NCBI GenBank assembly: GCA_031426355.1
Contig: JANPLD010000068.1
Coordinates: forward strand, 62,001-126,000
Length of the DNA stretch: 64,000 nt
Origin: JANPLD01 sp031426355
GTDB lineage: Bacteria > Pseudomonadota > Alphaproteobacteria > Rickettsiales > UBA8987
Direction: 5' to 3'
The notes beneath the pieces are model-generated. The model ran no database searches, was not told the origin of the DNA, and saw nothing but the letters and a program-made list of their open reading frames with translations. The translations under genes were made by a program, and so were the position numbers. Below, piece by piece: positions 17,002 through 24,038 of the stretch; within the stretch, counting starts at the first letter, position 1, and each line of letters begins with the position of its first letter.

Positions 17002-19482
17002 CTAGAAATCCAGATTCACTACATTAAGAGCGTTCTTCTGGATGAAATCCCTGCGTGGTTCAACCACATCACCCATTAATGTAGAGAAAGTTTCATTCGC
17101 AGCTTCTGCGTCATCCACCTTAACTTGCAATAATGTACGTGATTGCGGGTCAAGAGTTGTCTGCCATAGTTGATCTGCATTCATCTCTCCAAGACCTTTG
17201 AACCTACTGATAGTGCAGCCTTTCTTGCCAAATTCTGCGGCTTTTTCAAACAGTGAAACAGGTGAGTTAACTTCCGCAACTTCATCTTTGAATTTAAGCG
17301 TGGTCGCATTAATGAAGAATGGAGCAATTTCTGCGCCGATAGAGATAAGTTTTTTCGCCTCTGAAGTTCCAGCTATTTTACGTGTAAAAGAGAGTTTTTC
17401 TTTAACACCCTTACGCATTCTGTAGAATGCCAGATTGCCTTCCTCCTCACCCTCAAAGCTCCATTTATAGGAATCGCTAAGATTACGATTAAGGAATTTT
17501 AATACTTTTTCACCGGCTTTCTGACCATCTGGTTCATCAATCGCAACGCCGAGCGCCGCTGCCTCAATAACTGATTCATCGGCAAATCTTTTAAGTGAAG
17601 AAACCTGTTTATTGAATTCCGCTATTTTACGGAGAAGAGCAAGAAGGTCACTTCCGGTAACGCGTTCACCATTTGAAGTTTCAAGCACTGCGATTTCAGA
17701 AACGTTGGAGAGAACATACTCATCCATCGCCTCATCATTTTTAAGGTAAACTTCGCTCTGGCCTTTTTTGATCTTATAAAGTGGCGGCTGGGCTATATAT
17801 AAATGCCCCTTTTCAATTATGCTTGGCATCTGGCGGTAGAAAAATGTAAGCAATAATGTTCTGATATGTGAGCCGTCCACGTCAGCATCGGTCATTATTA
17901 TGATTTTGTGATAGCGTAATTTTTCAAGGTTGAATTCCTCACCGATACCCGCTCCAAGAGCTGTTATCAATGTTCCAACCTCCTGAGAGGAAAGCATCCT
18001 GTCAAACCTTGCACGCTCAACATTTAATATCTTACCTTTAAGTGGAAGAACTGCTTGCGTTGTTCTTGTTCTGCCTTGCTTTGCAGAACCGCCCGCGGAA
18101 TCTCCCTCGACTATGAATAGTTCAGAAAGAGCAGGATCTTTTTCCTGACAGTCAGCTAATTTGCCTGGCAGGTTAGATATATCAAGTGCGCTTTTTCTAC
18201 GTGTAAGTTCACGTGCTTTACGGGCTGCTTCCCTTGCGAAAGCTGCCTCAATTGATTTGCCGATAATAGCCTTAGTTTCCGTCGGATGTTCTTCAAACCA
18301 TTCACCAAGCTTTTCATTCACAACTGATTCAACAACTGCGCGCACCTCTGATGAAACAAGTTTATCTTTAGTTTGGCTAGAGAATTTTGGGTCAGGAACT
18401 TTAACAGATACGATACATGTTAAACCTTCACGAACGTCATCACCAGTGAGTGCAACTTTTGCTTTTTTAGTAAGGCCAAAGCTTTCAGCATAATTATTCA
18501 CCTGACGTGTAAGCGCAGAGCGGAAACCGATCAAATGCGTACCACCATCCCTCTGGCGTATATTGTTGGTAAAACAGAGTAGATTTTCATGGTAAGAATC
18601 ATTCCATTCAAGCGCAACTTCAACGCCCATGCCGTCTTTTTCACCGCGGATTATAATAGCTTCATGGATGGCTTTTTTAGAGCGGTCAAGATATTCAACG
18701 AATGATTTTATTCCACCTTCATAGAAAAGCTCTGTTGATTTCGGGTTTCCTTCCTCATCAAGGGCAGATATCCTTTTATCTGTAAGTATGATGCGAACAC
18801 CTGAATTCAGGAACGCCAGCTCGCGAATCCTGTGAATTAAAGTATCGTAATCAAAATCAGTTTGCGTGAATGTTTCAGTAGAAGGAAGGAATGTAACTTC
18901 AGTTCCTTTCTTACCGTTTGAATCACCAACAACTATTAACGGAGAAACCGCATTACCATGCGCGAATTCAATAAAATGCTCTTTACCATCACGCCAGATT
19001 TTCAGTTTTAACCATGAGGAAAGCGCATTTACAACTGATACACCAACGCCGTGCAAACCGCCTGAAACTTTATATGAGTTCTGATCAAATTTACCGCCTG
19101 CGTGTAACTGCGTCATGATAACTTCAGCAGCAGAAACACCTTCTTCTTTATGTATATCAACTGGGATACCACGGCCGTTATCGTTAACGGTACAGCTTCC
19201 ATCTTCATTTATGAATACATTTACCGCGTCACAGTGACCAGCGAGTGATTCATCTATCGCGTTATCAAGAACCTCGTACACCATGTGGTGCAGGCCAGAA
19301 CCATCATCAGTGTCACCAATATACATTCCCGGGCGCTTACGAACTGCATCAAGCCCTTTAAGAACTTTTATTGATGTTGAATCATAATTATTTTCTGCAA
19401 AATTCTCTGTTGAAACTTCTTCGTGTTCAACTGGGTTTTCAATATTTTCTTCTGCCATTTTTTTTGCTGGTTTATTGGTCAT
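17002..19482 (-). CDS. gyrB: DNA gyrase subunit B
   Basis: An 826-residue ATPase subunit of DNA gyrase. The GHKL ATPase domain shows VRKRPGMYIGDT, EVLDNAIDE, NDNGRGIPVDIH and the GGLHGVGVSVVNALS loop. The TOPRIM domain has FIVEGDSAGGSAKQGR and MTDADVDGSHIRTLLLTFF, and the C-terminus has the QLWQTTLDPQSRTLL tail. With GyrA it introduces negative supercoils. The length fits alphaproteobacterial GyrB. It is no longer adjacent to recF: a small plus-strand DUF3592-like gene lies between them. Confidence 0.98.
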   Translation of the reverse strand: MTNKPAKKMAEENIENPVEHEEVSTENFAENNYDSTSIKVLKGLDAVRKRPGMYIGDTDDGSGLHHMVYEVLDNAIDESLAGHCDAVNVFINEDGSCTVNDNGRGIPVDIHKEEGVSAAEVIMTQLHAGGKFDQNSYKVSGGLHGVGVSVVNALSSWLKLKIWRDGKEHFIEFAHGNAVSPLIVVGDSNGKKGTEVTFLPSTETFTQTDFDYDTLIHRIRELAFLNSGVRIILTDKRISALDEEGNPKSTELFYEGGIKSFVEYLDRSKKAIHEAIIIRGEKDGMGVEVALEWNDSYHENLLCFTNNIRQRDGGTHLIGFRSALTRQVNNYAESFGLTKKAKVALTGDDVREGLTCIVSVKVPDPKFSSQTKDKLVSSEVRAVVESVVNEKLGEWFEEHPTETKAIIGKSIEAAFAREAARKARELTRRKSALDISNLPGKLADCQEKDPALSELFIVEGDSAGGSAKQGRTRTTQAVLPLKGKILNVERARFDRMLSSQEVGTLITALGAGIGEEFNLEKLRYHKIIIMTDADVDGSHIRTLLLTFFYRQMPSIIEKGHLYIAQPPLYKIKKGQSEVYLKNDEAMDEYVLSNVSEIAVLETSNGERVTGSDLLALLRKIAEFNKQVSSLKRFADESVIEAAALGVAIDEPDGQKAGEKVLKFLNRNLSDSYKWSFEGEEEGNLAFYRMRKGVKEKLSFTRKIAGTSEAKKLISIGAEIAPFFINATTLKFKDEVAEVNSPVSLFEKAAEFGKKGCTISRFKGLGEMNADQLWQTTLDPQSRTLLQVKVDDAEAANETFSTLMGDVVEPRRDFIQKNALNVVNLDF

Positions 19483-19527
19483 TTTATACCTAAATTCTCA
19501 AGGTTCTGTAAATCTAAAATGACTATA

Positions 19528-19638
19528 ATGGGAAATAACTTTATGTCTAGTTTATTAGTGGGTTTCTTAATAGTGATTTTGCTGTTTTTTTGCTGTAAAA
19601 CAGGTATAAGAAGCCAGTATAAAAATCCTTTAATTTAA
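19528..19638 (+). CDS. Possible small membrane protein or lipoprotein (36 aa)
   Basis: A short frame of 36 codons with a hydrophobic stretch LLVGFLIVILLFFCC, in which LFFC resembles a lipobox, followed by a short polar tail. It lies directly upstream of the DUF3592-like gene on the same strand. There is no clear ribosome binding site, and an in-frame ATG nine bases earlier is also possible. It is only a candidate. Confidence 0.2.
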   Translation: MGNNFMSSLLVGFLIVILLFFCCKTGIRSQYKNPLI

Positions 19639-19654
19639 TTAAAGCTATTCTAAA

Positions 19655-20113
19655 ATGATAAACCTTTCAAAGGAAAAATTGCCAATAGTAATTTTTGTTC
19701 CATATTGTTTTATTGTCCTCCTGATAGGAATGGGAACGTTAAATGAAACATATGATTATTATATTGCTCACACTAAAGGAAAAATTGCCAATGGAACTAT
19801 AATAGCAAAATCAGTTAAAGGAGCAGAAACCCTATCTGAGTACACTTTCAAAGTTGAAAACATTGAATATGTGGGTCAATTTAAATTTGAAGGCCTTGCA
19901 CAGTTTTTTCAAGATAACTCATCTAGATTTAAAAATAATAATAAAGTTAAAGTTATTTATTATCCGAAAGATCCTACAATAAATACACTGGATAATTTAC
20001 AGTTTAATAAAATTTTAAACTTGGTTCAGCTTTGGGTATATATGCTAATATATTTAGGAATGAGTTTTATTTTTATTAGGGAATATAAAAAGTATATTAA
20101 TAAAAATACTTAG
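19655..20113 (+). CDS. DUF3592-like membrane protein
   Basis: A 152-residue protein with a membrane segment near each end (about 10-27 and 122-142) and a polar region between them. The middle has the pattern seen in DUF3592 proteins: a G-x-I stretch (GTIIAKSVKG), a Y-T-F-K-V strand, YVGQF, and then VKVIYYPKDPTINTL, the typical V-x-Y-x-P-x-x-P motif. Function of the family is not known. It stands between gyrB and recF, on the opposite strand to both, and converges on recF with 9 bases between stops. Confidence 0.7.
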   Translation: MINLSKEKLPIVIFVPYCFIVLLIGMGTLNETYDYYIAHTKGKIANGTIIAKSVKGAETLSEYTFKVENIEYVGQFKFEGLAQFFQDNSSRFKNNNKVKVIYYPKDPTINTLDNLQFNKILNLVQLWVYMLIYLGMSFIFIREYKKYINKNT

Positions 20114-20122
20114 AGTTTTTTC

Positions 20123-21223
20123 TTAAATTTTAAAAAATTCAGCCTCTTCAAGCCCGATAAAATGCTCTTTTTCAGTACTTGTTAACCATGTCTGGCAAGG
20201 AGTATTATTGATGAATTTAAAGAGCTTGTTTCTCTTACCTTCATCAAGGTGAGAGGCCACTTCATCAAGCAGCAAAACCGGATAAAAGCCAGTACGCGCT
20301 TTCTTCGCTATCACGGAAACTATTGTTAAACTGAGCAGTAGAGCCTTTTGTTCACCCTGCGAACATAATTCCGCCGGCATATTTTTGAGTGAATGGATAA
20401 CCCTAAAATCAGATTTATGAATGCCAAAACTCGTTCTCTTGGTATCCGCATCATACCTGCGGCTGTCATATAATTTATCTTTAAAATGATTTTCCGTTTC
20501 AAGAGCCTTCGCTCCTGTTTTAATAAAATTTTCTATCTCACCTATTGCATCAATATTTGCCTTGGGGAATTCTGCTTTCTCAGCTTCATTCATGAAGGAA
20601 TTTAAAAGCTCACATAGCTCAAGCCGCTGATATGCGATCGCAACTCCTTTTTCAGCAATTCTTGATTCGAGTGTTTCTATCCATAGATTATCATTATACC
20701 TATCAACAAGAAGTTTTCTGCGCTCTGCTTTTGCAAGGTTATAAACTGCTATCATATCGCTGTAATCAGGAAAGAAATTCTCGCATAATCTATCCAGATA
20801 ATCCCTTCGTATGGTCGTTCCCTCGTTAAATATCTTATCCTGAGAAGGCGTTAGCGCAATATAACTGAAATATTCCGCAAGGGCGAAAGTTCCCCTGACA
20901 TCCTCCCCATTGATCTTAACGCGTCTTTTTTCCTTACCTGTCTGCGTATAATCAAGTGAAGTTCCGATCTTCGTTTCACCATCAGTACCTTCTATCTCTG
21001 CAAAAACGACCCAAGGTTCATTATCCGTTATATTTTTTATTTCAGAAAGCTTTGCACTTCTAAGCCCTCTTCCTGGTGACAGCAATGATATCGCTTCTAA
21101 GATATTGGTTTTACCCACACCATTCTGGCCATATATTGCTATTATACGTGATTCCGGATCAAAAGAGAAATTCTTATGATTACGGAAATTCGTTAATGTT
21201 AATTTATTTACTTTAGTTTGCAT
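20123..21223 (-). CDS. recF: DNA replication and repair protein RecF
   Basis: A 366-residue SMC-like ATPase that helps load RecA at gaps via RecFOR. Motifs: LTNFRNHKNFSF near the start, Walker A GQNGVGKTNILEAI (about residues 34-47), signature-like LCSQGEQKALLLSL, and Walker B VLLLDEVASHLDEGKR. The length is normal. It is divergent from galU with a 36-base gap, so the two promoters overlap. Confidence 0.96.
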   Translation of the reverse strand: MQTKVNKLTLTNFRNHKNFSFDPESRIIAIYGQNGVGKTNILEAISLLSPGRGLRSAKLSEIKNITDNEPWVVFAEIEGTDGETKIGTSLDYTQTGKEKRRVKINGEDVRGTFALAEYFSYIALTPSQDKIFNEGTTIRRDYLDRLCENFFPDYSDMIAVYNLAKAERRKLLVDRYNDNLWIETLESRIAEKGVAIAYQRLELCELLNSFMNEAEKAEFPKANIDAIGEIENFIKTGAKALETENHFKDKLYDSRRYDADTKRTSFGIHKSDFRVIHSLKNMPAELCSQGEQKALLLSLTIVSVIAKKARTGFYPVLLLDEVASHLDEGKRNKLFKFINNTPCQTWLTSTEKEHFIGLEEAEFFKI

Positions 21224-21259
21224 TACTCTTATTTTGCCTGAATAATTAACTTAAACGAA

Positions 21260-22132
21260 ATGACAAAAATTAAAACAGCAATATTTCCTGTCGGTGGGCT
21301 TGGAACCAGATTCTTACCTGCAACAAAAGCTCTTCCAAAAGAGATGCTCCCTATTGTAGATAAGCCTCTCATCCAATATGCATTTGAAGAAGCGCAAGCC
21401 GCAGGAATAGAGAAATTCATTTTCATAACTGGCAGGAACAAAAATGTGATTTCAAACCATTTTGATCATGTATTTGAACTTCAGAAAGTTCTGGAAGAAA
21501 AACAGAAAAGCGAGGTTCTCTCTCTCACAAAAGACTGGTTACCACCAGCAGGCTCCATAGCTTTCATCCGCCAGCAGCAACCTCTTGGTTTAGGACACGC
21601 TATTATGTGCGCTCGCAATTTTGTGAATGAGCCTTTCGCAGTTTTACTTGCTGATGAATTATTCTATTCTCCTGAAAAACCTGTTCTGGCTCAAATGGCT
21701 GAAATTTGGGAAAAGAAAAAAGGTAATGTTATTGCTGTTCGTGAAATTGAAAATGAAAAAACCAGTTCTTACGGAATAATAAATCCTGCTGAGCTTGCAA
21801 AAGACAAAGCTATAAAGATCAAATCAATGGTTGAAAAACCAAACCCTAAAGACGCTCCTTCTAATTTTGCGGTAGTTGGCAGATATATAGTTGAACCTGA
21901 AATTTTCAGCTATCTAGAAAAAGTAAAAGAAGATAAAAATGGCGAGATACAATTTACCGCCGCTCTTGATGCTATGGCGCAGAACGGTGTTTCTTCACAC
22001 GGTATTTTAGTTGAAGGTGAGCGTTTTGATTGCGGCTCCCGCCGTGGATTCATAGAGGCAAACGTTGCTCTTGCCCTCCACAACCCTGAAATGCGTGAAG
22101 AAGTTCTAAAGACGGTTAGGAGATATAGTTAG
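21260..22132 (+). CDS. galU: UTP--glucose-1-phosphate uridylyltransferase
   Basis: A 290-residue nucleotidyltransferase that makes UDP-glucose from UTP and glucose-1-phosphate, feeding polysaccharide and glycolipid synthesis. The N-terminus carries the signature FPVGGLGTRFLPATKALPKE followed by MLPIVDKPLIQYA; further on are LGLGHAIMCARN, VLLADELFY and the family's FDCGSRRGFIEAN near the end. The length matches GalU. The product could feed the UDP-sugar epimerase-like enzyme at 42.7 kb after oxidation to UDP-glucuronate. Confidence 0.96.
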   Translation: MTKIKTAIFPVGGLGTRFLPATKALPKEMLPIVDKPLIQYAFEEAQAAGIEKFIFITGRNKNVISNHFDHVFELQKVLEEKQKSEVLSLTKDWLPPAGSIAFIRQQQPLGLGHAIMCARNFVNEPFAVLLADELFYSPEKPVLAQMAEIWEKKKGNVIAVREIENEKTSSYGIINPAELAKDKAIKIKSMVEKPNPKDAPSNFAVVGRYIVEPEIFSYLEKVKEDKNGEIQFTAALDAMAQNGVSSHGILVEGERFDCGSRRGFIEANVALALHNPEMREEVLKTVRRYS

Positions 22133-22159
22133 AATTACAGAATATTGGATTATTTGTTA

Positions 22160-22642
22160 TTATAATTTTCTGTACATAATAAAAGCATCCACCAATCCAA
22201 GTTTTGAATGACGGAAACCATTGGGAATAGTGCCTATTATTTCAAAACCTAGAGACTTCCATAAATTTACCGCAGGAGTATTTGTTGAAACAACAAAGTT
22301 GAATTGCATGGCGATATAGCATTCTTTCTTCGCCTGCTCTATCGAATGCATGCCTAGCGCTTTACCAATACCTTTCCCGTGAAAATCAAGTGATACCATG
22401 TAGCTTGCGTTTCCTATGTGATCGCCCAAACCTTTCCGGTTTTTGCGGAGGGCGTACATTCCTGCAACTTTGCCATCAATTTCAGCTACGAAGCATTTTG
22501 TGTGTTTACCGGTGAAATAATCTATCGCTTCTTCTTTTGAGGTATTGGGAAGAAAAGTATAAGTATCACCACCCTGAACTACAGCATGAAATATATTCCA
22601 GACAGATTCGGAATCGGAAGGTTTATAAGGGCGGATTAACAT
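22160..22642 (-). CDS. GNAT-family N-acetyltransferase
   Basis: A 160-residue single GNAT domain. It starts LIRPYKPSDSESVWNIF and contains the acetyl-CoA-binding region MVSLDFHGKGIGKALGMHSI (the R/Q-x-x-G-x-G/A type loop) and the C-terminal NTPAVNLWKSLGFEIIG, typical of the family. The acceptor is not predictable; small-molecule, antibiotic or protein N-acetylation are all possible. Its ATG overlaps the last base of the upstream VirD4-like gene, so the two are probably co-transcribed. Confidence 0.88.
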   Translation of the reverse strand: MLIRPYKPSDSESVWNIFHAVVQGGDTYTFLPNTSKEEAIDYFTGKHTKCFVAEIDGKVAGMYALRKNRKGLGDHIGNASYMVSLDFHGKGIGKALGMHSIEQAKKECYIAMQFNFVVSTNTPAVNLWKSLGFEIIGTIPNGFRHSKLGLVDAFIMYRKL

Positions 22643-23973
22643 TAATCTTTATCTTCATTGTTATCATTAACAATATTCCTTTTATTTGCAGTACTATCAT
22701 GCACTAAAGAAAGATAAGATATATTATTGCGTTTATTTTTATCATTATTTTCCTTTGGCATTTTCATTTCTTTTTTTGAAATTTCTTGTACTGGTAACCA
22801 ACTTTCTCCTTTTAATCTGTCTTTAAACATTTCTTTAGGATTTATTTTTTTAAGAAATTTAGGTTTTTGTCCCTCTTTAAAGAAAAGTAAGTTATTTGAC
22901 AAAAGTTTAGATAAATATTTATCTCTCATTTTTTCTAATAAAAAGAAAGCTTCTAAAGTTTTTTTATCATTAATTAAGTATGCTATTTTATTTCCTGAGT
23001 TCGCGAAAAAACTGTAAGAGAAATTTTTTAAACAATTTTCAACTTGACTAAAATCATCAAAAACAGAACATAATTTTATATTATTGTTATAAAGAAGTGG
23101 CAAATCTGAAAGAACTTCAGCAGCATAACCTAAAGTATTAAAATTATTAATCATAAGTAATATGGGAATATTACCATTACTATTTATCTTTTTTTTGATT
23201 AGCTGTTTATAAAAGATAGCTATAAGGGGATTAACTTTTTCTATATCAGTAGAATTAAGAGTTATATAGATAGTTATTTTTTCTTTGGAAAGCTTAGATA
23301 AATCAAAATCACTATGATAGGTGAAGGTTTTAAGCTTAGGATTAGAAAATTTGTGAATTACATTATTTATTGTAGCTATAATTTTTGATTTTTCTTCATT
23401 AGATTTTTGAAGAAAATTTGCTATTTCTTTGTAAGCTATAGGATGTATTATGTTATTATGCCTATCTAATATAACCGCTAAATCATATGGAACATCGCTT
23501 GAGCTAATTATAGTATATATTTCGGAAAATGTACAAGGTCTTTCAATTAGAGAAACTAAGCAAATTAATAATCCTGTAAGTAAATTTTTTGCTTCAATAT
23601 CGCAGGATTCATTTTTTGGAAAAAACCAATGAGAAATCTCTGTCATATCATCTACTATTTCACTAAAATCTCTATTTATCCAATCTAAAGGATTATAACA
23701 ATACCCTCTAAGATCTGAAGCTAAAGGATTCCAAATATAAACTTTTTGACCAATTGACTCCCTATAACCGCTTGTTGCTTTAAAAATTTCTCCAGTTGGA
23801 TCCTGTACAACTGCGGAATGGTTCCAATTCAATAGATTAGTTATAGCAAAACTTTCTGTCTTATTAGTTCCTATTGGCCCGCATAGGAGAAAATGATTAT
23901 TATCATCTACTGAAATTATATTTTCATCATTTCTACCAATTATGATCTCTTTTGAGATTTTTGGTTTTTCCAT
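22642..23973 (-). CDS. VirD4/TraG-like coupling-protein homologue, short and with degenerate ATPase motifs
   Basis: A 443-residue protein. It has the VirD4/TraG landmarks: LLCGPIGTNKTESFAI (about 29-44, Walker A position), VVQDPTGEIFKATSGYRES (about 55-73, the D-x-K-G-E...T...R block) and VYIWNPL. True coupling proteins have about 100-180 residues with membrane helices before Walker A; here only 30 residues precede it, so the protein lacks the membrane anchor. The Walker B region reads ILLMINNFNTLG (271-282) where the family has an acidic D-E pair, so ATP hydrolysis is doubtful. The C-terminus is Lys/Asn-rich. The gene is more AT-rich than its neighbours. It may be a decayed or repurposed paralogue of the type IV secretion coupling ATPase. 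Confidence 0.8.
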   Translation of the reverse strand: MEKPKISKEIIIGRNDENIISVDDNNHFLLCGPIGTNKTESFAITNLLNWNHSAVVQDPTGEIFKATSGYRESIGQKVYIWNPLASDLRGYCYNPLDWINRDFSEIVDDMTEISHWFFPKNESCDIEAKNLLTGLLICLVSLIERPCTFSEIYTIISSSDVPYDLAVILDRHNNIIHPIAYKEIANFLQKSNEEKSKIIATINNVIHKFSNPKLKTFTYHSDFDLSKLSKEKITIYITLNSTDIEKVNPLIAIFYKQLIKKKINSNGNIPILLMINNFNTLGYAAEVLSDLPLLYNNNIKLCSVFDDFSQVENCLKNFSYSFFANSGNKIAYLINDKKTLEAFFLLEKMRDKYLSKLLSNNLLFFKEGQKPKFLKKINPKEMFKDRLKGESWLPVQEISKKEMKMPKENNDKNKRNNISYLSLVHDSTANKRNIVNDNNEDKD

Positions 23974-23984
23974 TTGTACATAAT

Positions 23985-24010
23985 TTATATTATTAAATTT
24001 AATATAATAA
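23985..24010. promoter_or_regulatory. 26-bp perfect palindrome before the VirD4-like gene
   Basis: TTATATTATTAAA (23985-23997) is followed directly by its exact reverse complement (23998-24010). It begins 12 bases upstream of the VirD4-like start codon. It could be an operator for a dimeric repressor or the AT-rich core of a promoter. No Shine-Dalgarno sequence is seen before the start. Confidence 0.4.
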
Positions 24011-24038
24011 CATAAAAGAGTTAATAAATTATTAACTC
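24011..24038 (-). terminator. AT-rich hairpin terminator after ppdK
   Basis: GAGTTAATAA and TTATTAACTC (24018-24027 and 24029-24038) form a perfect 10-bp stem with one central base, overlapping the ppdK stop codon. On the minus strand it is followed by four T residues. The stem has few GC pairs, so strength is uncertain. Confidence 0.5.
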
